A program made the position numbers and the translations under genes. The notes below the pieces were generated by a model that saw nothing but the letters and a program-made list of their open reading frames with translations, searched no databases and was not told the DNA's origin. A stretch of DNA of 36,699 bases from Alphaproteobacteria bacterium (GTDB lineage: Bacteria > Pseudomonadota > Alphaproteobacteria > Micropepsales > Micropepsaceae): assembly GCA_013389115.1 (NCBI GenBank), contig JACADY010000056.1, forward strand, positions 1 to 36,699, read 5' to 3'. Shown piece by piece: positions 1 to 11,044 of the stretch; position 1 is the stretch's first letter, and the number at the start of each line of letters is the position of its first letter.

Positions 1-1201
1 GAATGACCTCGTCGATATTGGCGACCGCGATGGCCAGGCCGACCAGCTCATGCGCCCGGTCCCGCGCCTTTTTGAGGTCGAACTTTGTCCGCCGCGTGAC
101 CACCTGCTCGCGGAAGGCGATGAAGGCGCCGATGAGATCCTTGAGCGACAACAGCTCCGGCCGCCCCTGATTGAGCGCCAGCATGTTGACGCCGAACGAG
201 GTCTGAAGCTGCGAGAAGCGATAGAGCTGGTTCAGAACGACATCGGCCATCGCGTCGCGCTTGAGTTCGATCACCACCCGCACGCCCTGCCGGTCGCTCT
301 CGTCGCGCAGATCGGAGATTCCCTCGATCTTCTTGTCGCGCACCATCTCGGCGATCTTCTCGATCATCGAGGCCTTGTTCACCTGATAGGGGATCTCGGT
401 GACGATGATCGCCTCGCGGTCCTTGCGGATCTCCTCCACATGCAGCCGCGCGCGCATCAATACCGAGCCGCGGCCCTTCGCCAGCGCCGCCCGCGCCGCG
501 CCGCGCCCGATGATCAACCCGCCAGTGGGAAAATCAGGGCCGGGTACGATCTCGACCAGCTGCTCCATCGTGATCGCCGGATCGGCGATGGTGGCAAGGC
601 ACGCATCGATGATCTCGCCGAGATTATGCGGCGGGATATTGGTCGCCATGCCGACCGCGATGCCGCCGGCGCCATTGACGAGAAGATTGGGAAAGCGCGC
701 CGGCAGCACGCTCGGCTCGTGCTCGGCGCCGTCATAGTTGGGAACGAAATCGACCGTGTCCTGGTCGATATCGCTCAGCATCGCATCGGCCGACTTCGCC
801 ATGCGCACTTCGGTGTAACGCATCGCGGCCGGCGGATCGCCGTCGAGCGAGCCGAAATTGCCCTGCCCGTCGAGCAGCGGCAGACGCATCGAGAAATCCT
901 GCGCCAGGCGCACCAGCGCGTCATAGATCGCGCTGTCGCCATGCGGATGATACTTGCCCATGACGTCGCCAACGACGCGCGCGGATTTGCGATAGGGCTT
1001 GTTGAAGGTGAACCCGTTCTCGTGCATCGACCATAAGATGCGCCTGTGCACGGGCTTGAGCCCATCGCGCGCATCGGGAAGCGCGCGTGAGACGATCACG
1101 CTCATCGCGTAATCGAGATAGGACCGCCGCATCTCGTCTTCGATGGCGATGCTGGGCAGGTCTTTGGGGCCAGGGGCCGTGGGTTCGTCTGGCGCGCTCA
1201 C
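1..1201 (-). CDS. gyrA: DNA gyrase subunit A, N-terminal 400 residues (3' end beyond window)
   Basis: Type IIA topoisomerase subunit that breaks and rejoins DNA and, with GyrB, introduces negative supercoils. The visible part is the N-terminal winged-helix and tower region. It contains [37 protein letters not shown] near the start, the quinolone-resistance region GDSAIYD with Ser and Asp at the positions equivalent to E. coli Ser83 and Asp87 (so no classic resistance change), and the catalytic tyrosine in [10 protein letters not shown], which I place at Tyr129. I chose the GTG at 1201 because it gives a plausible short leader ([10 protein letters not shown]...). No strong Shine-Dalgarno is visible, and an internal ATG near residue 24 is the alternative. 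The gene runs off the left edge with its C-terminal beta-pinwheel unseen. Family certain, start less so. Confidence 0.97.
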   Translation of the reverse strand, partial: MSAPDEPTAPGPKDLPSIAIEDEMRRSYLDYAMSVIVSRALPDARDGLKPVHRRILWSMHENGFTFNKPYRKSARVVGDVMGKYHPHGDSAIYDALVRLAQDFSMRLPLLDGQGNFGSLDGDPPAAMRYTEVRMAKSADAMLSDIDQDTVDFVPNYDGAEHEPSVLPARFPNLLVNGAGGIAVGMATNIPPHNLGEIIDACLATIADPAITMEQLVEIVPGPDFPTGGLIIGRGAARAALAKGRGSVLMRARLHVEEIRKDREAIIVTEIPYQVNKASMIEKIAEMVRDKKIEGISDLRDESDRQGVRVVIELKRDAMADVVLNQLYRFSQLQTSFGVNMLALNQGRPELLSLKDLIGAFIAFREQVVTRRTKFDLKKARDRAHELVGLAIAVANIDEVI

Positions 1202-1297
1202 GCGGAGGTCAACTCAAGGGAATCAGAAGGGAAATGAGCGACATAACTACAGCCCCACCCCCGCCTCGGCAACCGTCGCGAAACGAAACGGACACAT

Positions 1298-1762
1298 TCA
1301 ATAGGGTGTCCCATCCTTGCGCGAATAGCCGCCCATGCCGGCATAGCGCCCAGGCAGAAAACGCAGGTCGATATCGGGATACTCACCCCAATCCGTCTCA
1401 TCCCGCCCGCCCACGACCAGGAATTGCGCCGGCGCATCGGACCGGTTCTGCAGGCAATGCCCGTTCCGCACCCCCGCCTTGAAGCCGGCGCAATCGCCGG
1501 GGCGCATCACGGTCTCGCCCTCATCCGTCACCAGCACGAGCTCGCCCGCGAGCAGATAGACGAATTCGTCCTCCTTCTCGTGCCAATGGCGCTGGCTCGA
1601 CCACACCCCGGGCGCGAGCGTGACGAGATTGACCCCGAACTGGGTCAACCCCGCCGCATCGCCCAGCTTGACCCAACGGCGCTTCTTGCACGGAGCGGCG
1701 TACGGCTCAGGATACCGCGAGCCTTCGCCCGTCGGCGCCGACGGGATATCGATCTTGGGCAT
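1298..1762 (-). CDS. Small single-domain cupin protein
   Basis: A 154-residue protein with one cupin barrel. Motif 1 is complete: Gly52, His59-x-His61, Glu66 and Gly73 in the family spacing. Motif 2 is PGDCAGFKAGVRNGH with His102, so the four metal ligands (three His, one Glu) are present. Such stand-alone cupins bind a metal and may be dioxygenases, isomerases or sensors; the substrate cannot be read from sequence. There is no signal peptide, so it should be cytoplasmic. It starts 11 bases after the ssb stop codon on the same strand and is probably cotranscribed with ssb. It ends about 96 bases before gyrA. Function unassigned beyond the fold. Confidence 0.85.
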   Translation of the reverse strand: MPKIDIPSAPTGEGSRYPEPYAAPCKKRRWVKLGDAAGLTQFGVNLVTLAPGVWSSQRHWHEKEDEFVYLLAGELVLVTDEGETVMRPGDCAGFKAGVRNGHCLQNRSDAPAQFLVVGGRDETDWGEYPDIDLRFLPGRYAGMGGYSRKDGTPY

Positions 1763-1773
1763 GATGCAACCTC

Positions 1774-2241
1774 TTAGAAGGGAACCTCATCATCGAAATC
1801 ATCGGGCGGATTGAGCCGCCCGCCGCCGCCCGCGCGTGCCTGACGAGCGGGCGGACGCTCCTCGCTCTCGCCGAACTCGCCGCCGCCGCCACGGCTGTCG
1901 AGCATCTGCAATTCGCCGCGAAACTTGGACAGCACGACCTCGGTCGAATAGCGCTCCTGCCCCTGCTGGTCGGTCCATTTGCGCGTCTGGAGCTGCCCCT
2001 CCAGATACACTTTCGCGCCCTTCTTGAGATATTGCTCGGCCACCTTGGCGAGATTGTCGTTGAAGATGACGACCCGGTGCCACTCCGTCTTGTCCTTGCG
2101 CTCGCCCGATTGCTTGTCGCGCCAGCTTTCCGAGGTCGCGACCCGCAGATTGACCATGAGGTCGCCCGACGGCGTGCGCTTGACCTCCGGGTCGGCGCCC
2201 AGATTGCCGATGAGAATGACCTTGTTGACGCTGCCTGCCAT
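1774..2241 (-). CDS. ssb: Single-stranded DNA-binding protein
   Basis: Binds single-stranded DNA during replication, recombination and repair. The 155-residue protein has an OB fold over roughly residues 5-110 (start [15 protein letters not shown], then [44 protein letters not shown]). A Gly/Arg-rich flexible linker follows, then the acidic C-terminal tip DFDDEVPF, through which SSB recruits partner proteins. Length and architecture are normal. The ATG is preceded by AAGGTTAGG. The gene is divergent from uvrA with a 160-base gap holding an alphaproteobacterial LexA-type box, so ssb may share SOS control, although the box lies closer to uvrA. Confidence 0.97.
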   Translation of the reverse strand: MAGSVNKVILIGNLGADPEVKRTPSGDLMVNLRVATSESWRDKQSGERKDKTEWHRVVIFNDNLAKVAEQYLKKGAKVYLEGQLQTRKWTDQQGQERYSTEVVLSKFRGELQMLDSRGGGGEFGESEERPPARQARAGGGGRLNPPDDFDDEVPF

Positions 2242-2361
2242 GACCTAACCTTTATGTTCACGAGCCAATCCATTGCGCGCACGTTAACCCTTTGGCGAAA
2301 GGCCCGCCACTGGATCGCTCCGTCCGTGGGTTTCAAAATTCCGGCTGGACGGCGCGCGCTT

Positions 2362-2376
2362 GTTCTCTTATTGTTC
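2362..2376 (+). promoter_or_regulatory. Alphaproteobacterial LexA (SOS) box between ssb and uvrA
   Basis: The sequence reads GTTC, seven bases, GTTC, which is the direct-repeat LexA operator of alphaproteobacteria (GTTC-N7-GTTC). It ends 25 bases upstream of the chosen uvrA start, where a repressor would block transcription. uvrA is a classical SOS target in this class. The match is exact for both half sites. Confidence 0.82.
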
Positions 2377-2401
2377 TACACAATTCCAACGGGGCTGTCG
2401 C

Positions 2402-5305
<2,904 letters not shown>

Positions 5306-5309
5306 TGCC

Positions 5310-6158
5310 TCAAGGCTCGCCGGGCGATGTCCCGACCGCCTGAATGATCCTTGGCCCCGCCGTTATCGCAAGATAGGTGCGCGCCAGCGTCACGCCTGAA
5401 ATGGACGCGGCGATGATCGTGCCGACGAACTGGAAGAGCCCGATCGCCCACCAGGATTCCGGCCGCACCGCCACCGACTGATCGGGCTTCACCTCAAAGA
5501 CGATCGGACTGATGAGCCCGCTGAGCAGGAAGAGAATGGCGAGCGCAGGCAGACTTGCAAGGAAATAGATGCCAAAGACGCCGAAGAAGCGCCCGCCCGT
5601 CAAGGCGATCGCGCGCGAAAAGCTTGCGCGATGCTCGGCCGTGATGACAGGAAAAACGAGGCTTGCGCGCACCGTGAAGTAAAGCCCTGTCGCCAGCGTG
5701 ATGACGCTGATCGCGCCCGCCACCGGATTGACGGCAAGCGCCCCGCCCTCGCCCGACCTGACAAGGCCGAGCGCAACGAGAACCGCCGACACGAGCGCAT
5801 TGCCCGCCACCCAGGCAGCGAGAAACAGCAGCGCCGCGATCATGAACAGCGCTTCCTCGCGCGTCGCCCGGAAGTAGTAGAAGGAGACGGGCCGATGCCC
5901 GTGAATGACAAAGCGATGCACGCCCGCCGCAATGACGGCACCGAACGCGGCATCGATCACCTGCGAAACAGCGCCCGAAAGGTCGACGCCCAGCAGGGGG
6001 GGGAGGATATAGGCGGCACCAGCGGTCGCAACGACCGAGAGCGCCGCGGAAAGCCAGCTCAGCCGCACAAGCACGCCGGCATGTTCGAACGCCAAGCGAT
6101 AGATGCCCTGCACGGTGTCGAACACGCGCAAGGGAAGACGAGGTCGCGGCTGGGACAA
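5310..6158 (-). CDS. Unknown membrane protein with about six transmembrane helices
   Basis: I do not recognise this family. After a short Arg/Pro-rich cytoplasmic lead the protein has about six long hydrophobic segments: LSWLSAALSVVATAGAAYIL, a helix around AAFGAVIAAGV, EALFMIAALLFLAAWVAGNA running into LVSAVLVALGLV, AISVITLATGLYFTVRASL, IYFLASLPALAILFLLSGLI, and a final FQFVGTIIAASISGVTLA. No catalytic or transport motif is visible. The TTG at 6158 is chosen because AGGAG lies seven bases upstream; the ATG at 6179 (seven codons longer) has no well-placed ribosome site. The stop is four bases from the uvrA stop and the genes converge without an obvious terminator. The gene is divergent from the amidase pair. 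Confidence 0.75.
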   Translation of the reverse strand: MSQPRPRLPLRVFDTVQGIYRLAFEHAGVLVRLSWLSAALSVVATAGAAYILPPLLGVDLSGAVSQVIDAAFGAVIAAGVHRFVIHGHRPVSFYYFRATREEALFMIAALLFLAAWVAGNALVSAVLVALGLVRSGEGGALAVNPVAGAISVITLATGLYFTVRASLVFPVITAEHRASFSRAIALTGGRFFGVFGIYFLASLPALAILFLLSGLISPIVFEVKPDQSVAVRPESWWAIGLFQFVGTIIAASISGVTLARTYLAITAGPRIIQAVGTSPGEP

Positions 6159-6341
6159 GCGTCGGCTCCTTCGGGACATCCTTGCGCTGCGGATACTTAC
6201 CCGCAAGGGATTGCGGGCTCGAGGCTGGTGATGCCCGCGCAAATCGGATTAGGATTGTGCGCCCAGAAACGCAAGAACCAACCCTGCCGGGCCGCTCCAA
6301 AGGGCCTTCATCACAAGGTCAGAACATAAAAAGGGAACGCC

Positions 6342-7772
6342 ATGCCATTCGCCGACTATGCGAAATACGATGCCCTTGGCCTTGCCAAACTCGTCCGCGA
6401 CAAAAAGATCCGCCCGATAGAATTGGTCGATGCGGCTATTGAGCGGATCGAGCGGCACAATCCCACCCTCAACGCGGTTGTCTGGACCGCCTTCGACCGC
6501 GCCCGCGCGATGGCGAAGAAGCGCCTGCCCGATGGTCCCTTTGCGGGCGTGCCGTTCCTGTTGAAGGATATCCTCGGCTTCTGGGAAGGCGCCCCCACCC
6601 GCAGCGGTGCGCGGTTCATGGCGGACATTCCCTTCGCGCACAGCGCGGAGCTGACGAACCGCTATCTGCGTGCCGGTCTCGTGCCGATTGGGAAAACGAA
6701 TGTGCCTGAATATGGATTGCTGCCGATCACGGAGCCCACGCTCTATGGTCCTGCCCGCAATCCCTGGAATATCGAGCACTCGACGGGCGGATCAAGTGGC
6801 GGCTCCGCGGCGGCGGTTGCGGCCGGCATCGTGCCCATCGCCCATGCCAATGATGGCGGCGGCTCCATCCGCATTCCTGCCGCGTGCTGCGGCCTTGTCG
6901 GCTTGAAACCGAGTCGCGCGCGCAATCCGCTCGGCCCCGACTTTGGCGATCTCATGAGCGGGCTCATCGCGGAGCATATCGTGAGCCGCACGGTGCGCGA
7001 CACGGCGGCGATGCTTGACGCAACTGCGGGGCCTGCCCTTGGTGATCCTTACGCCGCGCCGCCCGCGCCCAAATCCTATCTCTCCGCGATGAAAAAGGAT
7101 CCCGGCCGCCTGCGCATAGCGGTCGCGACGAAGCGCCTGGATGGCGAAGCGTTCCACCCCGATTGTGTGGCGGCGGTCCAGCACGCGGCCAAACTCTGCC
7201 GTGACCTCGGCCACAAGGTGGAAGAGGCCTCGCCCCAGTTCGACTACGCAACAATGCTGGAACGCTTTATGATGCTCTGGAGTTCGGGCCTTGCCGCCCA
7301 GATCGATGGCATCGCCATGATGACGGGCCAGAAGGTGAGCGAAAAGGCGATGGAGGGTCTCACCTTTGGCCTCTATCAGGAGGGCCGCAAGGTGACGGGC
7401 GCGCAATATCTGGCGGCCGTCGCGGCGATGCAGGGCGTTGCCCGGGCGGTCGCGGCATTTCATCAGAAATACGATTGCTGGCTGACGACGACGCTCGCCC
7501 GCCCTCCGTTGAAACTGGGCAGCATCGATCTCACGAACTCGGATCCCAAAACCGCGCTGGCGACGGTCCTCGACTATGTGCCCTTCACGGCGGTGCAGAA
7601 CGCGACGGGACAGCCCGCCATCAACCTGCCGCTGCACTGGAATGACGCGGGGCTGCCGATCGGCGTGCAGTTTGTCGGCCGCGTGGGAGACGAGGAGACC
7701 CTCCTCAAGCTTGCCTTTCAGCTTGAGAAGGCGGAACCCTGGAACAGGAAGCACCCGCCCGTCTGGGATTGA
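6342..7772 (+). CDS. Amidase-signature hydrolase, 6-aminohexanoate-cyclic-dimer hydrolase-like (copy 1)
   Basis: Amidase-signature serine hydrolase of 476 residues that cleaves a carboxamide. The Ser-cisSer-Lys triad is complete: Lys75 in PFLLKD, Ser151 in the GGSSGGS loop and nucleophile Ser175 in GGGSIRIPA, with 24 residues between the two serines as in the family. The N-terminal arrangement ([40 protein letters not shown]) resembles NylA-type 6-aminohexanoate-cyclic-dimer hydrolases; the natural substrate may be another cyclic or linear amide. It is not a GatA: the C-terminus lacks typical GatA features and no gatB/gatC is nearby. No signal peptide. It starts a same-strand run of amidase, amidase and OsmC genes with very short gaps. 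Confidence 0.88.
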   Translation: MPFADYAKYDALGLAKLVRDKKIRPIELVDAAIERIERHNPTLNAVVWTAFDRARAMAKKRLPDGPFAGVPFLLKDILGFWEGAPTRSGARFMADIPFAHSAELTNRYLRAGLVPIGKTNVPEYGLLPITEPTLYGPARNPWNIEHSTGGSSGGSAAAVAAGIVPIAHANDGGGSIRIPAACCGLVGLKPSRARNPLGPDFGDLMSGLIAEHIVSRTVRDTAAMLDATAGPALGDPYAAPPAPKSYLSAMKKDPGRLRIAVATKRLDGEAFHPDCVAAVQHAAKLCRDLGHKVEEASPQFDYATMLERFMMLWSSGLAAQIDGIAMMTGQKVSEKAMEGLTFGLYQEGRKVTGAQYLAAVAAMQGVARAVAAFHQKYDCWLTTTLARPPLKLGSIDLTNSDPKTALATVLDYVPFTAVQNATGQPAINLPLHWNDAGLPIGVQFVGRVGDEETLLKLAFQLEKAEPWNRKHPPVWD

Positions 7773-7798
7773 AGCGAACGACAGGGAAGGACACGCCC

Positions 7799-9220
7799 AT
7801 GAGCTTCAAGGAATATGCAGGCTACGACGCCATCGGCCTTGCCGCGCTCATTCAGCGCCGCGAGGTCTCGGCCGCAGAGGTGCTCGAAGCGGCGCTGGAG
7901 CGCGCGGACCGGCACAACCCCCACCTCAACGCCATCGTCCACCGCGCCGACGATGAGGCACGCGCCCGCGCAAGATCGCCCATAGCGGGGCCTTTCCAAG
8001 GTGTGCCGTTCCTCGTCAAGGATCTCTATGCCGACATCGCCGGATGGCCGCAGAGCAATGGCTCGAAATTCTTCAAGGGCTATGTCTCGAAAACGGATTC
8101 AGAGCTTGTGCGCCGCTTCCGGCAATCGGGCCTCGTGCTCTTTGGCAAGACGAACACGCCCGAATTCGGCATCACCGGCACGACGGAGGGTGCGGCCCTT
8201 GGACCCTGCCGCAACCCCTGGAACACAAGGCATAGTGCGGGCGGATCGAGCGGCGGCGCCGCCGCGGCGGTTGCGGCCGGCATTGTGCCGATGGCGCATG
8301 CCTCCGACGGCCTCGGCTCGATCCGCATCCCGGCCGCCTGTTGCGGGCTTGTCGGCCTCAAGGTCACGCGCGATCGCACCCCGCGCGATCCCATGACCCC
8401 GCAAACGGGATTGGCTGTCAATCATGTGGTGACACGGACCATGCGCGACACCGCCGCGATGCTCGATGCCATCGGCTTTGCAGGCGCTGGCGACCCTTAT
8501 GCCTATCCCGCAAAGGAGCGCCCCTACATCGAAGAAGTTCTGCGACAGCCGCGCCGCCTGCGTATCGCGTTCTCGGGCAAGACGGTCAGCGACACACCCC
8601 TTCATCCCGATGTCGAGCGCGCGCTCGCCGCGACGGCCAAGCTCTGCGAGGACCTTGGCCATTTCGTGATCGAGCGGCCCTTGCGCCTCGACTGGCGGCT
8701 GCTCTACCGCGCGCAAGGGGCTCACAGTGCCGGCCATTTCGGTGCGGGGATGCTGCAGGCGATCAGCGAGATGGGCCGCGAGCCTGCCGAAGGGGAGCTG
8801 GAGCCCCTGACACTGTCCATCTGGCAGGCGTCAAAAACGCTCAGCGCCGACAAGGCGGCCTGGGGCACGATGATGCTGGCGCACCTCACGCGTGAACTCC
8901 TGGAGCAGTGGGAGCACTTCGATGTCTTCCTCTCGCCCACGATGATCAATCCGCCGCCTGAAATCGGCTTCATCGATCCTGTCAATCTCGACCCGAAGAC
9001 CGTGAACAAGCGCCAGGCCGCGACCTATGGCTTCACGCCGCCCTCCAACATGACGGGTCAGCCTTCCTTGTCCCTGCCCTTGCACATGTCGGCGGAAGGG
9101 CTACCTATCGGCATGATGTTCACCGCGCGTTATGCGGACGAGGCAACATTGATCCGCCTTGGCGCGCAATTGGAGCAGGCCCGGCCCTGGAGCGGCCGCA
9201 AGCCCGCGCATTGGAACTGA
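7799..9220 (+). CDS. Amidase-signature hydrolase, 6-aminohexanoate-cyclic-dimer hydrolase-like (copy 2)
   Basis: Second amidase-signature enzyme, 473 residues, clearly a paralogue of the preceding gene: it shares the start pattern, RHNPHLNAIV, GVPFLVKD, GKTNTPEFG, the GGSSGG loop and [16 protein letters not shown]. The triad is Lys74, Ser150 and Ser174. The ATG at 7799 has GGGAAGG about eight bases upstream and lies 26 bases after the copy 1 stop codon, so the two are almost certainly cotranscribed. The mid-region and C-terminal half differ enough from copy 1 that the substrates could differ. It ends ASNMTGQPSLSLPLH-like, the usual NylA-type tail. Amidase class is certain; physiological substrate unknown. 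Confidence 0.88.
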   Translation: MSFKEYAGYDAIGLAALIQRREVSAAEVLEAALERADRHNPHLNAIVHRADDEARARARSPIAGPFQGVPFLVKDLYADIAGWPQSNGSKFFKGYVSKTDSELVRRFRQSGLVLFGKTNTPEFGITGTTEGAALGPCRNPWNTRHSAGGSSGGAAAAVAAGIVPMAHASDGLGSIRIPAACCGLVGLKVTRDRTPRDPMTPQTGLAVNHVVTRTMRDTAAMLDAIGFAGAGDPYAYPAKERPYIEEVLRQPRRLRIAFSGKTVSDTPLHPDVERALAATAKLCEDLGHFVIERPLRLDWRLLYRAQGAHSAGHFGAGMLQAISEMGREPAEGELEPLTLSIWQASKTLSADKAAWGTMMLAHLTRELLEQWEHFDVFLSPTMINPPPEIGFIDPVNLDPKTVNKRQAATYGFTPPSNMTGQPSLSLPLHMSAEGLPIGMMFTARYADEATLIRLGAQLEQARPWSGRKPAHWN

Positions 9221-9231
9221 AGGAGACCGTC

Positions 9232-9684
9232 ATGTCGGAACATCGTGCCACCATCGCCTGGAAGCGGACGACCCCCGATTTCGGCTATGACACCTATAAT
9301 CGTCAGCATGAATGGGTGATCGAGGGCGGACTTGCGATCCCCGCGTCATCCGCTCCTGAATACAGGGGTCACAAGGATCGGCTCGATCCCGAGCGCGCCC
9401 TTGTGGGAGCGCTCTCGAGCTGTCACATGCTCACCTTTCTCGCGATCGCCGCGCGCAAGAAATTCGTCGTTGATGCCTATGACGACGATGCGGTCGGCGT
9501 CATGACCAAGAACGAGAAGGGCAAGATGTGGGTCAGCCACGTCACCTTGCACCCGCGTATCACCTTTGGCGGCGATCACCGTCCCTCCGCTGAAGAGATC
9601 GCGGCTATGCATCACAGTGCGCACGAAAACTGCTTCATCGCCAATTCGGTGATGACGCAGGTCGTGGTCGAGCCCGCGGCTTGA
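9232..9684 (+). CDS. OsmC/Ohr-family peroxide-reductase-like protein
   Basis: OsmC-family protein of 150 residues. These cytoplasmic thiol peroxidases reduce organic hydroperoxides with a peroxidatic and a resolving cysteine. Both are present: Cys64 in ALSSCHMLTFL and Cys134 in HENCFIANS. The ATG at 9232 follows GAAGGAG at ideal spacing and starts 11 bases after the second amidase stop, so it belongs to that operon. It is closer to general OsmC proteins than to strict Ohr (the N-terminus reads HRATIAWKRTTPDFGYDTYN). Its link to the amidases is unexplained; it may protect against oxidative by-products of whatever is degraded. Confidence 0.9.
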   Translation: MSEHRATIAWKRTTPDFGYDTYNRQHEWVIEGGLAIPASSAPEYRGHKDRLDPERALVGALSSCHMLTFLAIAARKKFVVDAYDDDAVGVMTKNEKGKMWVSHVTLHPRITFGGDHRPSAEEIAAMHHSAHENCFIANSVMTQVVVEPAA

Positions 9685-9761
9685 CGCAGCGGCCATTTGA
9701 CGGGTGCAGACTGGAGCGGGCGAAGAGGTAACCACGAGAGGTGCAAGGGGAGGAAGGATCG

Positions 9762-10424
9762 ATGGTGAAAATCTATGGCCACCCCTTCGCGGCCTTTTAC
9801 TGGAAGGTGCTCATTGCGCTTCATGAGCGCAACGTGCCCTTCGAGTTCTTGATGCTCGATGCCGATCATCCCCAGCATGGAGAGGCCGTCGCCCGCCTCT
9901 CACCCACCGGCCAGTTTCCAGTGCTTATCGATGCCGATCACGTGGTGATCGAATCGGCCGCGATCATCGAATATCTCGATCTGCATCATGGACATGCGCC
10001 GCCGATGGTTCCGGCGGACCCCCGCGCCGCCATCGAGGCGCGGCAGATGGACGGCATCTTTGACGACTATGTCATGGCGCCGCTGTCGCGGATGGTTTTC
10101 AACGCTTTGCGTGATACCGATAAGCAGGATCCGCACACGATCACCGTGGCGCAAGGGACGCTGGACAAGAGCTATGCCTAGCTCGACCGCTGGATGGCGG
10201 GGAGAAACTGGGCCGCGAACGACAGCTTCGGCATCGCGGATTGCGCGGCCGCTCCGGCCCTCTTCTATGCCCATTGGGGCTATCCGATCCCCAAAGCGCA
10301 TCGGGCGCTACACGCCTATCGCGCAAGGCTGCTTGCCCGCGAGACGATCGCGCGGGTGATGGATGAGGCAAGGCCGTGGCGGGAGAACTTCCCCCTCAAG
10401 GGGCGCAGCCCGGACGTCCCCTAG
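9762..10424 (+). pseudogene. Glutathione S-transferase interrupted by an in-frame TAG
   Basis: The frame encodes a glutathione S-transferase with an N-terminal thioredoxin-like domain (MVKIYGHPFAAFYWKVLIAL, then TGQFPVLIDADHVVIESAAIIEYLD, the glutathione-binding signature) and an all-helical C-terminal domain. A TAG at 10179-10181 stops translation after residue 139. The same frame then continues through the expected helices (LDRWMAGRNWAANDSFGIADCAAAPALF) to 10424. In related proteins a tryptophan often stands here, so one G-to-A change in TGG would explain the stop. The start follows GGGGAGGAAGG. The final TAG at 10422-10424 is the edge of a repeat element, so the natural 3' end may also have been altered. 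Without suppression or sequencing error this is a recent pseudogene. Confidence 0.85.
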
Positions 10425-10585
10425 TGTCGTGATTTTGAAGTCCGCTTCATTCTCGATATCAGCGCCAGTGCAGACTTCAAAGTCAAAACGACAAGAGAAT
10501 CAATGAATTGCTGCTGTCCTATCGCTTCCGAAATGCGCTAAATGCCGATATCCGTATCGATCGAAATTCGGAATCGGGACACTAG
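10421..10585. repeat. 165-bp MITE-like intergenic repeat with imperfect inverted ends
   Basis: The left end begins CTAGTGTCGTGATTTTGAAG and the right end, read on the other strand, begins CTAGTGTCCCGATTCCGAA. The two ends match over about 19 bases with four mismatches. The interior is less GC-rich than the neighbouring genes and has no coding frame. The element can be read as TGTC...GACA flanked by CTAG on both sides, which would be either part of the inverted repeat or a 4-bp target duplication. It resembles short palindromic intergenic elements I recall from Rhizobiales. It supplies the last stop codon of the GST pseudogene. Confidence 0.7.
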
Positions 10586-10664
10586 GATCACGCGGCATTT
10601 AGAAGACCAGGGGCTCCCCCATTTTGTCATCGCCCGGCCCCGTCCGGGCGATCCACCTAGCCCC

Positions 10665-10991
10665 CTACGGCTCGCCCGGGAACGACTCCACGAACTGAAC
10701 CTTGATGTCGGGGAAGGAACTGACGAACTTCACCGTGAAATCGGGAAAGCTTTCCACGAACTGCCACTTGCCGCAGGAATCGGGGAAACTGTTGACGGGC
10801 AAGACCTTAAGGTCCGGGAAGCTCGATACGGCCTGGATTTCAAGGTCGGGAAAGCTCTCAACCACCTTCACCCGGCCGAAAAGCTTGATGCCGTTGAGGG
10901 TGCAGGGCGCAGGCTCAGGCTCATCCCCCATGGCGGGCAAGGCGGGTGCCAGGAGGGTCGCCGCCAGGGCGAAGTGCCAAATGCGCGCCAT
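10665..10991 (-). CDS. Small secreted protein made of 11-residue SFPD repeats
   Basis: A 108-residue protein with a clear signal peptide (MARIWHFALAATLLAPALPAMG, cleavage likely near residues 20-22), so periplasmic or exported. From residue 41 to the end it consists of six tandem units of pattern V-x-x-V-x-S-F-P-D-x-x: 41-51, 52-62, 63-75, 76-86, 87-97 and 98-108. The third unit carries a two-residue insertion (DSCGK). Two cysteines, Cys30 in APCTLNG and Cys73 in the insertion, could form a disulfide. The regular alternation suggests a short beta-solenoid or stacked beta structure (inference). I know no function. The ATG at 10991 is preceded by GGGGGAGGGG. It is divergent from trmFO. Confidence 0.8.
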   Translation of the reverse strand: MARIWHFALAATLLAPALPAMGDEPEPAPCTLNGIKLFGRVKVVESFPDLEIQAVSSFPDLKVLPVNSFPDSCGKWQFVESFPDFTVKFVSSFPDIKVQFVESFPGEP

Positions 10992-11044
10992 CCCCTCCCC
11001 CTTAATCACTTGAGCTTCGCGCGGGAGGTTACTAGCTTCCCCCC

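Noticed and set aside
50-1036. A 328-residue plus-strand frame at the left edge
   Set aside because: It is antisense to gyrA, whose catalytic and resistance-region motifs are clear on the minus strand.
2360-2401. TTG start for uvrA 14 codons upstream
   Set aside because: The extra residues do not resemble UvrA and the stretch contains the SOS operator.
10668-10871. The 33-base periodic DNA as a CRISPR-like or satellite array
   Set aside because: There are no spacers, units are contiguous, and the variation is mainly at third codon positions of a protein frame with a signal peptide.
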